From Phenylobacterium kunshanense (lineage in GTDB: Bacteria; Pseudomonadota; Alphaproteobacteria; Caulobacterales; Caulobacteraceae): a DNA stretch of 64,000 nt. How positions within the stretch are numbered: the first letter of the stretch is position 1; every line of letters begins with the position of its first letter. Under the pieces are notes generated by a model. The model had not been told where the DNA came from. It saw nothing but the letters and a program-made list of their open reading frames with translations, and searched no databases. The position numbers and the translations under genes are program-made. The DNA lies in assembly GCF_003254525.1 (NCBI RefSeq), contig NZ_QFYS01000004.1, positions 248,001-312,000 of the forward strand. The letters run 5' to 3'. This document shows, piece by piece, positions 1-8,228 of this stretch.

Positions 1-797
1 ACACCCGCTTCGGCGTCCCAGAGTCCGAGCTCGCGCATCCCTGGCGTGTCCAGGATGAGCCCTCCGGAGGGGAGCAGGACGAGCTCCCGGTGGGTCGTCG
101 TGTGTCGGCCCCGCGCGTCGTCCTCTCGGATCTCGCCTGTGGCCATCCGTTCCGTTCCGGCCAGCGCGTTCAGCAGAGTGGACTTCCCCGCCCCTGAGGA
201 GCCGAGCAGCACGCCCGTGCGCCCCGGAGGCAGGTGCGCCGCGACGGCGTCCAGGCCTCGCCCCGTACGTGCGGAGATCGCCAGCACCGGCGCGCCGAAG
301 GCGATGGCTTCCACCTGCTCGACCGCCGCGTCGATGTCGTCGACGAGGTCCGCCTTGGTGAGCACGATGAGGGGGTCGGCCCCGCTTTCGTACGCCGTGG
401 CGAGATAGCGCTCGAGCCGCCGCAGGTTCAGATCGGCATTCATCGAGGTGACCAGGAACGCCACGTCGGCGTTCGCCGCGACGACCTGGGCGCCGCCGAC
501 GCGGCCGGACGCCTTGCGGATGAAGGCCGTCCGGCGCGGCAGCACATGCCGGACGAGGGCGGTCGTTTCGCCCGGGCGAGGTTCGAAAGCGACCCAGTCA
601 CCCGCGGCGGGGCGGTCTTCGTCGCGGGCGGCCTTCATCAAGCTGCCGGACGCGCGGGCCTCGATCTCGCCTTCCTCGGTGACGAGGCGGTAGCCGCCGC
701 GCTGCTGGACGACGATCCGCCCAGGGGCGAGGCCCTGGGCTGCATAGGGAGCAAAAGCCTGCCGGAGCTCGTCGCTCCAGCCATAGGAAGTCAGCAA
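1..797 (-). CDS. rsgA: ribosome small subunit-dependent GTPase RsgA (3' part outside window)
   Basis: This is a circularly permuted GTPase that helps late maturation of the 30S ribosomal subunit. Reading the minus strand gives an OB-fold-like N-terminal part, then the G4 motif TKAD, then the P-loop GSSGAGKSTLLNAL, then DTPG, which is the permuted order typical of RsgA. The zinc-binding C-terminus lies beyond base 1, so the gene is partial. The start is taken as TTG at 797, because AAGGA sits 8 bases upstream and no in-frame ATG occurs before the conserved N-terminal part. It diverges from the acetyltransferase at 1031. The family call is firm; the TTG start is inferred. Confidence 0.9.
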   Translation of the reverse strand, partial: MLTSYGWSDELRQAFAPYAAQGLAPGRIVVQQRGGYRLVTEEGEIEARASGSLMKAARDEDRPAAGDWVAFEPRPGETTALVRHVLPRRTAFIRKASGRVGGAQVVAANADVAFLVTSMNADLNLRRLERYLATAYESGADPLIVLTKADLVDDIDAAVEQVEAIAFGAPVLAISARTGRGLDAVAAHLPPGRTGVLLGSSGAGKSTLLNALAGTERMATGEIREDDARGRHTTTHRELVLLPSGGLILDTPGMRELGLWDAEAG

Positions 798-1030
798 TTG
801 AATTGTCCTTGAGGTCGGGAGCCGATCAGGCGTCGGCCGCCGAAATCCCCGAAGGACCCGAAGCCCCGGAGACTCTCGCGCTTCAGGCGCAGAGGACGGC
901 GACGCAGCGAGGGGCTGCGCGGACAATGGGCGACATGTCACAACCTCCCTTGCTGGCGGGTTCCAAGGACGGGCGGACCTTGGCGGCGGGCGGGCGCTGC
1001 GTCAAGGATGCGGCGGAATTGGAGAGTGCG

Positions 1031-1339
1031 ATGGCCGACGTCCAGGTGGCGAACAACACGATCGAGCATCGCTTCGAGGTGGCCCTCGACGGCCAGGTCG
1101 CGTTCGCGGAGTACCAGCTTGTCGACCAGGGCATCATCCTGCCTCACACCGTGGTTCCCGAAGCCTTCGAGGGCAAGGGCGTCGGTAGCGCGCTGGCGAA
1201 GGCGGCCCTTGGCTATGCCCGCGAGCACCAGCTCAAGGTGATCCCCCTCTGTCCATTCATTGCGGGCTACATCCGCAAGCACCCGGAATGGAACGATATC
1301 GTGCACGAGACCTACAAGACCAAGCTGGGTATCGGCTGA
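1031..1339 (+). CDS. small GNAT-family N-acetyltransferase (YidJ/COG2388-like)
   Basis: A 102-residue protein with the compact GNAT fold of the COG2388 type. A short beta segment (FAEYQLVDQGIILPHTVV) is followed by the acetyl-CoA-binding turn GKGVGSALAKAAL, then LKVIPLCPFIAGYIRKHPEW, the usual C-terminal signature of this small subfamily. The open frame extends upstream to 803, but the ATG at 1031 has GGAGAG 4-9 bases ahead and begins where homology should begin. The substrate is unknown. A similar paralogue lies at 16940-17206. Confidence 0.85.
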   Translation: MADVQVANNTIEHRFEVALDGQVAFAEYQLVDQGIILPHTVVPEAFEGKGVGSALAKAALGYAREHQLKVIPLCPFIAGYIRKHPEWNDIVHETYKTKLGIG

Positions 1340-1426
1340 GAGGCCGCCGCCGCTAGGCGCCCGTCATCGACGATCAGGCGTCGCTGCCGTTGCGCCCAGA
1401 CGCCTCCCCCGGCGTCGCTGTGCACC

Positions 1427-2170
1427 CTATGCGTGCCAGTCCAGGCTGGCCTTGCCCCGCAGGATCGCCTCCACCTCCGGCCTGTGTTTGGGGCCTTCGC
1501 GATCGTGCAGAACCAGGGGCGGAAGCAGCTGCAATGGCGCCTTGCCGGTTTTCACCGCGCGCAGCAGGACCCGCTTGGCGGGGGCGTCCGCGAAGGGGTG
1601 GATCGGGCGGATCTGGAAGGATCCGGCCTTGGGCGCCAGGAGACCGAGGAGATCGGCCAGGCGATCGGCGCGGTGGATGATCGTGATCGTCCCGCCTTCG
1701 CGTACAGCCTTCAGGAGGAATTCGGTCCAGCCGAGCAGGCCCTCGTCGGCGATCCAGGCCGCCGCCTTCTCGGGGGCAGGGGCGCGAAGAGCCGCCGGAT
1801 TGTCGAAGAACGGCGGATTGGCCAGCGCCGCGTCGAAGGGGGGAAGGCCGAGAACCGAGAAGCGCTGCCCCACGTCTCCGGCCAGGGCCTCCACCCGTCC
1901 GGCCAGGTCGTTCGATCCGATGTTCGCCTGCGCCAAGGCCAAGGCCCGCGGATCGCGTTCCACGCCGGTGAAGTGGGCCCCCGGGCGTCGAACCGCGGCC
2001 GCCAGCAAAGCCGCCCCGGGGCCGCATCCGGCCTCTATGACGCGCTGGCCTGGGGTGGCGTCGCAGGCGGCCGCCAGGAGGGCCGCGTCCATTCCCGCCC
2101 GATAGCCGCGGGCGGGCTGGCGCAGCCGCACGGCGCCGTCCAGCAGGCGATCTTCGGTCACGGCATCCAT
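1427..2170 (-). CDS. TrmN6-type tRNA1(Val) adenine-N6 methyltransferase
   Basis: A 247-residue class I SAM-dependent methyltransferase. It has the SAM-binding motif VIEAGCGPGAALLA near residue 45, an acidic ribose-binding residue in GVERDPRALALA, and the N6-adenine motif NPPFF near residue 115. This layout fits the YfiC/TrmN6 family, which methylates A37 of tRNA1(Val). It is divergent from the polyprenyl synthase gene, with about 140 bp between. Other N6-adenine methyltransferases of RNA or protein share NPPF/Y motifs, so the exact target is inferred from overall resemblance. Confidence 0.8.
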   Translation of the reverse strand: MDAVTEDRLLDGAVRLRQPARGYRAGMDAALLAAACDATPGQRVIEAGCGPGAALLAAAVRRPGAHFTGVERDPRALALAQANIGSNDLAGRVEALAGDVGQRFSVLGLPPFDAALANPPFFDNPAALRAPAPEKAAAWIADEGLLGWTEFLLKAVREGGTITIIHRADRLADLLGLLAPKAGSFQIRPIHPFADAPAKRVLLRAVKTGKAPLQLLPPLVLHDREGPKHRPEVEAILRGKASLDWHA

Positions 2171-2310
2171 CGGGGCGCGCCTTGGTGTAGAAGGGGGCGA
2201 AAGCGGCTATTGCGTCGTCGCTTGACCGTGCCCTATCGCGTCACCATTGTCCCGGCAAACGGCGGCTGGTGGGGCCCGGACGCTACAGGTTGATATAGGA
2301 ACTGTCCGTC

Positions 2311-3315
2311 TTGGAAGCCGCCCAGGCCGTCGCCGCGCCACCCTCGCTGGACACGCTGCTGAAGCTTGCTGCGCCCGACATGCGCGCGGTTGACGCGCTG
2401 ATACGCGAGCACATGGACAGTCCCGTCCCGGTGATCCCGGCCCTGGCCGATCACCTGATCGCGGGCTCGGCCAAGCGTCTGCGCCCGCTGCTGACCATCG
2501 CGGCCGCGCGTCTCGCCGGCGCCCGGGACGACGCCTGCCTCAAGCTCGCCGCGGCCGTCGAGTTCATCCATACCGCGACGCTGCTTCACGACGACGTAGT
2601 GGACTCCTCGGAACTGCGCCGGGGGCGGGTGGCCGCGCACCTGATCTGGGGCGCTCCGGCCAGCGTCCTGGTGGGCGATTTCCTGTTTGCCCGGGCCTTC
2701 GAGCTGATGGTCGACGCGGGCTCCATGCCGGCGCTTGAGGTGCTGGCCCGCGCGAGCCGCGTGATCTCCGAGGGCGAGGTGCTGCAGCTCACCCGGAGCC
2801 ACGACCTGGACCTCAGCCAGGACGTCTACATCGAGATCATCAAGGCCAAGACCGCCGAGCTGTTCGCCGCCGCCGCCGAAGCCGGCGCCATCTCCGCCGG
2901 CGCCTCGCCCGAGCGTTGCCGCGCGCTGCGCAGGTTCGGACAGGACCTGGGCCTCGCGTTCCAGCTCGTGGACGACGCACTGGACTACTCCGGCGATGCC
3001 GGGACCCTGGGCAAGAACCCGGGCGACGACTTCCGCGAAGGCAAGGTCACCCTGCCGCTGCTGCTGGCTATGGGCCGCACCGGCGCAGCCGAACGCGACT
3101 TCTGGGTTCGCACCGTCGACCGTCGGGAACAGACGGACGCCGACCTCGAACGGGCCATCGTGCTGATGACCGAGACCCGCGCCCTTGAGGACACCCTGAA
3201 CCTGGCGTCGCGGTACGCCGACAGCGCGAAGGCCGCCATCGCGGACTTCGCGTCCAACAGCTGGCGGCCGGCGTTGCAGGATCTGGCCGATTTCGCCGTG
3301 GCCCGGCGCGCATAG
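2311..3315 (+). CDS. ispB: polyprenyl (octaprenyl/decaprenyl) diphosphate synthase
   Basis: A 334-residue trans-prenyltransferase that makes the long isoprenoid side chain of ubiquinone. Both aspartate-rich motifs are present: DDVVD at residues 94-98 and DDALD at 221-225. GSAKRLRPLL near residue 52 is the diphosphate-binding region. The TTG at 2311 is chosen because it retains the N-terminal helix region usual in alphaproteobacterial homologues; the first ATG, at 2380, would remove it. Chain length (C45-C50) cannot be read directly. A decaprenyl product would be usual for alphaproteobacteria, but that is inference. Confidence 0.9.
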   Translation: MEAAQAVAAPPSLDTLLKLAAPDMRAVDALIREHMDSPVPVIPALADHLIAGSAKRLRPLLTIAAARLAGARDDACLKLAAAVEFIHTATLLHDDVVDSSELRRGRVAAHLIWGAPASVLVGDFLFARAFELMVDAGSMPALEVLARASRVISEGEVLQLTRSHDLDLSQDVYIEIIKAKTAELFAAAAEAGAISAGASPERCRALRRFGQDLGLAFQLVDDALDYSGDAGTLGKNPGDDFREGKVTLPLLLAMGRTGAAERDFWVRTVDRREQTDADLERAIVLMTETRALEDTLNLASRYADSAKAAIADFASNSWRPALQDLADFAVARRA

Positions 3316-3399
3316 AGGGCGCTGGCCGCCGTGTGGCTTCTGACTGGGTCGACAGGTCCAGGTTAGGCGGAACTGGCGGAGCGCGCTCCCCGACCACCG

Positions 3400-3828
3400 T
3401 CAGCCGGCGAAGAACTGGTGGCTCCAACGGCGCCCTTCGACGCGCTCGAACCCTAGGACTTCCCAGAACCGCGCGGCGTCCGGGTTGCCCGCATGGACGG
3501 TCACGAGGCGAGTAAGGGTCAAGGCCTCGGACAGGAGCGCGTTGGCGATCGTACGGGCGACGCCGCATCGGCGGGCGCGCTGTCTCACATAGAGCCGGCG
3601 CATGCGCCAGGCCTCGCCGGGACGCGCCTCGGGTTCCGGCGTCAGGCCGCCGATGCCGACGAGTACGCCGTCGTCGAACGCAGCAAGCAGAGCGGTGAAC
3701 ATCCCCGGAGTCTCGGCCAGCTCGGTCGCGAGGCGGCTCAAGTGGCGATGCCCCTCGGCGTCGGCCTCGGCGCGCAAGGCGCCGAAGCCTTCTGGCAGGT
3801 CGTCCGTTATTCGGACGAGCTGGACCAT
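3400..3828 (-). CDS. GNAT-family N-acetyltransferase
   Basis: A 142-residue acetyltransferase. The N-terminal half holds the acceptor side (HRHLSRLATEL), VLVGIGGLTPEP gives the central beta strands, and the acetyl-CoA-binding region is RRLYVRQRARRCGVARTIANALL. NPDAARFWEVLGFERV is the classic GNAT C-terminal motif. The ATG at 3828 shares one base with the fumC stop (TGATG), so the two genes are translationally coupled. The longer open frame upstream of this start lies inside fumC and is a shadow. The substrate is unknown. Confidence 0.85.
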   Translation of the reverse strand: MVQLVRITDDLPEGFGALRAEADAEGHRHLSRLATELAETPGMFTALLAAFDDGVLVGIGGLTPEPEARPGEAWRMRRLYVRQRARRCGVARTIANALLSEALTLTRLVTVHAGNPDAARFWEVLGFERVEGRRWSHQFFAG

Positions 3829-5219
3829 CAGCCCGGGCTGATCATCTTCTCCGGGCGCACCCACTCGTCGAACTCCTCGTTCGTGAGGTACCCACCGCCG
3901 ACGGCCTCCTCGCGCAGGGTGGTGCCGTTCTTGTGGGCCGCCTTGGCGATCTTGGCGCAGTTGTCGTAGCCGAGCTTGCCGTTGAGGGCCGTGACCAGCA
4001 TCAGCGAGCGCTCGAGGTTGGCCTTGATGTTGTCCTCGCGGGCCTCGGTCCCGACCACCATGTTGTCGGTGAACGAGATCGCGGCGTCGGAGAGCAGCCG
4101 GCACGACTGCAGGAAGTTGTAGGCCATCACCGGGTTGAAGACGTTCAGCTCGAAATGGCCCTGGCTGCCGGCGAAGGCCATGGCGGTCTGGTTGCCCATG
4201 ATGTGGGCGCAGACCATGGTCAGGGCCTCGGCCTGGGTGGGGTTCACCTTGCCGGGCATGATCGACGAGCCGGGCTCGTTTTCGGGCAGGGCCAGTTCGC
4301 CCAGGCCGGCGCGCGGGCCGGAACCCAGGAAGCGCAAGTCGTTGGCGATCTTGAACAGGGAGCCCGCCGCGGCGGTCAGGGCGCCGTGGCTGAACACCAT
4401 GGCGTCATGGGCGGCCAGGGCCTCGAACTTGTTGGGGGCGGTGACGAAGGGCAGGCCGGTGATGGCCGCGATCTTCTCAGCGACCTTCTCGGCGAACCCG
4501 ATCGGCGCGTTGAGGCCGGTGCCGACGGCGGTGCCGCCTTGGGCCAACTCGTAGAGCCCGTAGAGGGTCTCCTTCACGCGGCGGACCGACATCTTCACCT
4601 GGTGGGCGTAGCCGCCGAATTCCTGGCCGAGCGTAAGCGGGGTGGCGTCCTGGGTGTGGGTGCGGCCGATCTTGATGATGTGGTCGAACGCGGCCGCCTT
4701 GGCCTTGAGGGCGGCGTGCAGGTGCTCCAGCGCCGGCATCACCGAGCGCGCGACCTCTTCCGCCGAGGCGATGTGCATCGCCGTCGGATAGGTGTCGTTC
4801 GACGACTGGCTCATGTTGACGTGGTCGTTCGGATGGACCGGCTTCTTGGAGCCCATGGTCCCGCCCATCATCTCGATCGCGCGGTTCGAGATGACCTCGT
4901 TGGCGTTCATGTTCGACTGGGTGCCCGAGCCGGTCTGCCAGACCACCAGCGGGAAGTGGTCGTCCAGCTTGCCGTCGATCACCTCCTGGGCGGCGGCGAT
5001 GACGTATTTCGCGATTTCGGGATCGAGCTTGCCGAGCTCCATGTTGGCTTCGGCGGCGGCGCGCTTGACGATGCCCAGCGCCCGGATGACCGGCTTCGGC
5101 TGCTTTTCCCAGCCGATCTTGAAGTTCCCCAGCGAGCGCTGCGTCTGCGCGCCCCAGTACCGGTCGGCGGCGACCTCGATCGGGCCGAAGGTGTCGGTTT
5201 CGGTGCGGGTCGCGCTCAT
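3828..5219 (-). CDS. fumC: class II fumarate hydratase
   Basis: A 463-residue iron-independent fumarase that interconverts fumarate and malate in the TCA cycle. It has full family length. The superfamily signature [11 protein letters not shown] lies near residue 318 and is the mobile loop carrying the catalytic serine. Other conserved blocks are [26 protein letters not shown], and [17 protein letters not shown] with the catalytic histidine. The start at 5219 has GAGGG about 5 bases upstream. It is followed with a 1-base overlap by a GNAT gene. Confidence 0.97.
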   Translation of the reverse strand: MSATRTETDTFGPIEVAADRYWGAQTQRSLGNFKIGWEKQPKPVIRALGIVKRAAAEANMELGKLDPEIAKYVIAAAQEVIDGKLDDHFPLVVWQTGSGTQSNMNANEVISNRAIEMMGGTMGSKKPVHPNDHVNMSQSSNDTYPTAMHIASAEEVARSVMPALEHLHAALKAKAAAFDHIIKIGRTHTQDATPLTLGQEFGGYAHQVKMSVRRVKETLYGLYELAQGGTAVGTGLNAPIGFAEKVAEKIAAITGLPFVTAPNKFEALAAHDAMVFSHGALTAAAGSLFKIANDLRFLGSGPRAGLGELALPENEPGSSIMPGKVNPTQAEALTMVCAHIMGNQTAMAFAGSQGHFELNVFNPVMAYNFLQSCRLLSDAAISFTDNMVVGTEAREDNIKANLERSLMLVTALNGKLGYDNCAKIAKAAHKNGTTLREEAVGGGYLTNEEFDEWVRPEKMISPG

Positions 5220-5300
5220 CGGTATCCCTCTGGTTCAGCGGGCGTACCGTTTACCTCCGCCGCGCGAGACTGCAAGGCGCCGGACGGGTATGCAGGGCCC

Positions 5301-5657
5301 ATGAGTGAATCCTGGACCCAGCACGGAAAGGTGCGCGCCCGCGAGGCCGAAGGGTTCCTGGAACTCACCGTTGATGGCCTGACCACCCAGGCGAAGTACT
5401 ACAAGCCGCTGATCTACGAGTTCTTCCGTAAGGCCTGGCGGGGCTCCCGGCCGGCCTGGGGAGATTATGCGGTCGAGATCGGGATGGAGTATGTGGGCGA
5501 GCCGCCCTGGCTCGACCTCGACAACCTCGCCAAGGCGATCCTCGACGCCATCAAGGGCTACGCCTTCCACGATGACGCCCAGGTGGCGCGACTGCTGGTG
5601 GAGCGAAAGCCAGGCGATCGAGAGCGGATCACGGTGACGGTGCGAAAGCTGGCCTGA
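5301..5657 (+). CDS. RusA-family crossover junction endodeoxyribonuclease
   Basis: A 118-residue protein. The segment PPWLDLDNLAKAILDAIKGYAFHDDAQV carries the spaced aspartates (DLDN and DD) that bind metal in RusA Holliday-junction resolvases; WGDYAVEIGMEYVGE is the preceding strand. RusA genes are often prophage-borne, but this one has host-like codon use and no phage neighbours, and it diverges from fumC. It may act in junction resolution or may be a domesticated relative. Confidence 0.82.
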   Translation: MSESWTQHGKVRAREAEGFLELTVDGLTTQAKYYKPLIYEFFRKAWRGSRPAWGDYAVEIGMEYVGEPPWLDLDNLAKAILDAIKGYAFHDDAQVARLLVERKPGDRERITVTVRKLA

Positions 5658-5665
5658 AACGCGAA

Positions 5666-5699
5666 CCGGCCGCGCCCGGGGTGAGGAAGGCGCGGCCGG
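5666..5699. terminator. GC-rich hairpin between converging rusA-like gene and sciP
   Basis: A perfect 11-bp inverted repeat (CCGGCCGCGCC at 5666-5676 and GGCGCGGCCGG at 5689-5699) with a 12-base loop lies just after the resolvase stop and upstream of the sciP stop. There is no T-run, so it is a candidate bidirectional stop or RNA 3' stabiliser rather than a canonical intrinsic terminator. Confidence 0.5.
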
Positions 5700-5731
5700 C
5701 GATGTGCGAACTCGTCTCTAGGGGAGACGGT

Positions 5732-6016
5732 TCAGCGATACTGCTGCAGACGGGTGGTCCGGAGGCCGGCCATTCCGTGCCGCTCGATCGAACGCTGCCA
5801 GGACAGGAACTCGTCGTTGGTCAGCGAATAACGCTCCAGCGCTTCCTCGAGGGTGATCAGTCCACCGCGGACAGCGGCGACCACCTCCGCCTTGCGGCGG
5901 ATCACCCAACGGCCGGTGTTCGGCGGCGGCAGGTCGTTCTTCGTCAGGGGCGCGCCCGTCGGCCCGATCACGTAGGTCTCGCCGCGGCTGTTCGTGCGCG
6001 TCTGTTGTTGCAACAT
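5732..6016 (-). CDS. sciP: SciP, DUF1153 small CtrA-inhibitory regulator
   Basis: A 94-residue DUF1153 protein. The helix-turn-helix core GLITLEEALERYSLTNDEF, then WQRSIERHG and the C-terminal LRTTRLQQYR, are the hallmarks of SciP. In Caulobacter, SciP binds DNA and CtrA and represses CtrA-activated promoters in the swarmer (G1) phase. From memory, sciP also sits beside the hook gene flgE there, as here, which supports orthology. The ribosome binding site is poor (GGTAGAAAG), and a 29-codon ORF with a good site ends 7 bases upstream, so coupling is possible. Confidence 0.92.
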   Translation of the reverse strand: MLQQQTRTNSRGETYVIGPTGAPLTKNDLPPPNTGRWVIRRKAEVVAAVRGGLITLEEALERYSLTNDEFLSWQRSIERHGMAGLRTTRLQQYR

Positions 6017-6023
6017 GGGCTTT

Positions 6024-6113
6024 CTACCGCCTCACCATCACTGATTGACGCGCAGCATATCCAGCGGCCCCTAACAGCCGCTGAATCGCCTTGGTAAAGA
6101 AACGCCTGATCAT
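6024..6113 (-). CDS. 29-codon ORF between flgE and sciP
   Basis: On the minus strand, GGAGG lies 5 bases before an ATG at 6113. The frame encodes a 29-residue basic, amphipathic peptide beginning MIRRFFTKAIQRLLG and ending in MVRR. Its TAG stop at 6024-6026 is 7 bases before the sciP ATG. It is either a true small protein or a leader whose translation opens the weak sciP start. No known function; the evidence is the ribosome binding site and position only. Confidence 0.45.
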   Translation of the reverse strand: MIRRFFTKAIQRLLGAAGYAARQSVMVRR

Positions 6114-6160
6114 GCGCGCCTCCGTGTACCATTTTAATACAGCTAAAACGGACTCGAGAA

Positions 6161-6175
6161 TTCAGGCTTGGTTAA
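6161..6175. promoter_or_regulatory. possible CtrA box upstream of sciP
   Basis: On the minus strand TTAA-N7-TGAA differs at one position from the CtrA consensus TTAA-N7-TTAA. It sits just downstream of the flgE stop and about 145 bases upstream of sciP, where an internal promoter for sciP would be expected. A single near-match is weak evidence. Confidence 0.3.
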
Positions 6176-6184
6176 GGCTCAATA

Positions 6185-7435
6185 TTACCGCTTGATGTTG
6201 ATTAGTTCTTCCAACATCTGATCAGCAGTCGTGATGATCTTCGATGATGCTGAGTAAGCTTTCTGCGTCTGGATCAGTCCGGTGAACTCTGCGGACAAGT
6301 CTACGGTGGAAGCTTCGAGGCTTGAGGGCGAGACGCGGCCCGCGCCGCCGACCCCGGCTTCCTTGATGGTCATTTCGCCGGCGATCAGCGTGGCGCGGTA
6401 GGCGTTACCGCTCGCCTGGGCGAGGCCGTCGGAGTTGGGGAAGGTGGCGATACCGATCTTGGCCACGTCGCGGATCTGGTCGTTGTCGTAGATCGCCGAG
6501 ACGATCCCTTCCTCGCTGACCTCGATGGCGACGATGTTGCCGACGCCCGCGCCGTTGTTGATGATCGAGTTCACCGTCGAGGTGTCGTCGTATTGGGTCA
6601 GCTTGGTGAAATCGACGGCGATGTCCTGGTTCGGCAGGCCGAGGGCGGCATCCCAAACCGTGTTCAGCGTGAAGGCGTCGGGCGCCACGCCGCCCACGGT
6701 GTTGATGGTGCCGTCGGTGTTGAACGTCACCGGAATGGGGTTGGCCGGCGTGAAGGTCGCGTCGGTGGCCGTCGGAACGGTCTCGATGTCGAGATCCCAG
6801 TCGTTCACCGCGTTCTGGGTGAAGGTCATCCGCAGGGTGTGACGGCCGCCGGCGGCGTCGATGATATCGATGTCGATCGGCGTGGGGTCCGTCGCGTTGA
6901 CCTTGTCGATGTTGGCGCTGACGCCGAGCTGGGTGGTCGGCGTGACCGCCGCGCCCAGGTTCTTCACGTTGATGGACTGCAGGTTGTTCAGCTGCGACGG
7001 GTTGACGTTGTAGGTCCCGTCGGATTGGCGCGGCCAGCCTTGCAGGTAGAGGCCGGCGTCGTTCTTGAGGTAGCCGTCGGCGTCGACGCTGAACGAGCCC
7101 TGGCGGGTGAACACCCGCTGGTCCGCAGCGGTGAGGCCGGCGCCCTTGTTCGTCGCGATGAAGAAGCCGTCGCCCGAGATGGCGAGGTCCGTCGCCGAAC
7201 CCGACGACTGGATCAGGCCCTGCTGGCTGACGAACTGCCGGGTGACGCCCTGGACGCCGCCGGCCGAGTAGCGCCCCTTCACCGCCTGTGCGGTGACGAC
7301 GTTGGCGAAGTTCACCTGGTTGCGCTTGTAGGCGACCGTGTTGACGTTGGAGATGTTGTCCGAGATCGCGGCCAGGGCCGACGAGTTGGCCACCAGGCCC
7401 GACACGCCCGCGAGAAGGGCAGAATTGATGGACAT
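6185..7435 (-). CDS. flgE: flagellar hook protein FlgE
   Basis: A 416-residue hook subunit. The N-terminal MSINSALLAGVSGLVANSSA and SDNISNVNTVAYKRN are the FlgE form of the flagellar rod/hook domain. GLIQSSGSATDLAISGDGFF is the FlgE core, and the C-terminus GLIQTQKAYSASSKIITTADQMLEELINIKR is the conserved coiled-coil partner helix. It is exported by the flagellar type III system and polymerises into the hook. From memory it is shorter than Caulobacter crescentus FlgE, so the variable outer domains are reduced. Third coding gene of the fliK-flgD-flgE operon. Confidence 0.95.
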   Translation of the reverse strand: MSINSALLAGVSGLVANSSALAAISDNISNVNTVAYKRNQVNFANVVTAQAVKGRYSAGGVQGVTRQFVSQQGLIQSSGSATDLAISGDGFFIATNKGAGLTAADQRVFTRQGSFSVDADGYLKNDAGLYLQGWPRQSDGTYNVNPSQLNNLQSINVKNLGAAVTPTTQLGVSANIDKVNATDPTPIDIDIIDAAGGRHTLRMTFTQNAVNDWDLDIETVPTATDATFTPANPIPVTFNTDGTINTVGGVAPDAFTLNTVWDAALGLPNQDIAVDFTKLTQYDDTSTVNSIINNGAGVGNIVAIEVSEEGIVSAIYDNDQIRDVAKIGIATFPNSDGLAQASGNAYRATLIAGEMTIKEAGVGGAGRVSPSSLEASTVDLSAEFTGLIQTQKAYSASSKIITTADQMLEELINIKR

Positions 7436-7488
7436 GACTTAGTTCCGTTCTCCTGAAGCGGATCCGCGTGCTGCGAAGGACCGGCCCA

Positions 7489-8223
7489 TCAGGCCGCCGC
7501 TGGAGACGGCGTTTTGCCGTCCGTGGTGTTGGTGGGATCGCCGGTGGTCGCGGCCGTTTGGGTCGCGGCTTCAGCCGGCTGGCGAATGCGGACGATCTTG
7601 TCCCAGGGGACTTGAGCGCCCTTGATGGTGATGAGGGTCGATCCGTCGCTCTGCTCCACGCCGGTGACGAGACCATCGGCGTAGATCGTGGAGGTGACGG
7701 TAGAGCCCTGGGAGTCCTTGGCGGTGACGCGCAGGGTGTAGGTCCCTTCGGCCGAGTCGCTGCCGGCGGCGTTCTTGCCGTCCCAGGTGAAGGTGTGGTC
7801 GCCGGCCTTGTTGTCGGTCGGAGCGACCGACCGCACGACGCGGCCTTTCTCGTCGAGGACCTCGAGCTTCACGTCCGTGGCGTCGCGATCGAGGGCGTAG
7901 GTCCACTCGGCCTTCTTGTTCTTGAGCGCCGCGACATCGGCCTCGGCCCGGACTTCCTTGCCGATCAGGCTGACGGCGGTCGAAACGCCGGAGCCGGTGT
8001 TGGTCACCAGCTTCTCGAGCAGATCGTTCGTCAGGAGCTGCTGCTCGACGCCCGTCATCTGAACCAGCTGCTGGGTGAACTGGGTCGAGTCCATCGGGGA
8101 CAGCGGATCCTGGTTCTTGAGCTGCGTGGTCAGCAGGTTGAGGAAGGTGTCGAAGTTTTCCGCCAGGCGGGTGCGGCCCGTGGCGCTGGCGGCTGTTGCG
8201 GAGTTGACGGCGTCGACGGCCAT
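7489..8223 (-). CDS. flgD: hook assembly (cap) protein FlgD
   Basis: A 244-residue hook-capping scaffold. The N-terminal FLNLLTTQLKNQDPLSPMDSTQFTQQLVQMTGVEQQ is the diagnostic FlgD region. The middle carries a FlgD Ig-like/FLG_D beta domain (FTWDGKNAAGSDSAEGTYTLRV). It caps the growing hook so that FlgE can polymerise. It starts 5 bases after the fliK stop and is followed by flgE after 53 bp. Confidence 0.95.
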   Translation of the reverse strand: MAVDAVNSATAASATGRTRLAENFDTFLNLLTTQLKNQDPLSPMDSTQFTQQLVQMTGVEQQLLTNDLLEKLVTNTGSGVSTAVSLIGKEVRAEADVAALKNKKAEWTYALDRDATDVKLEVLDEKGRVVRSVAPTDNKAGDHTFTWDGKNAAGSDSAEGTYTLRVTAKDSQGSTVTSTIYADGLVTGVEQSDGSTLITIKGAQVPWDKIVRIRQPAEAATQTAATTGDPTNTTDGKTPSPAAA

Positions 8224-8228
8224 GGCGG

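Noticed and set aside
3933..5657. Long plus-strand open frame across fumC
   Set aside because: Only its last 118 codons (from 5301) are real; the rest is the reverse of fumC and gives low-complexity Val/Gly/Arg-rich sequence.
5301..5657. RusA-like gene considered as a sign of a prophage
   Set aside because: Neighbours are all chromosomal housekeeping or flagellar genes, and no integrase, attachment repeats or phage structural genes are seen.
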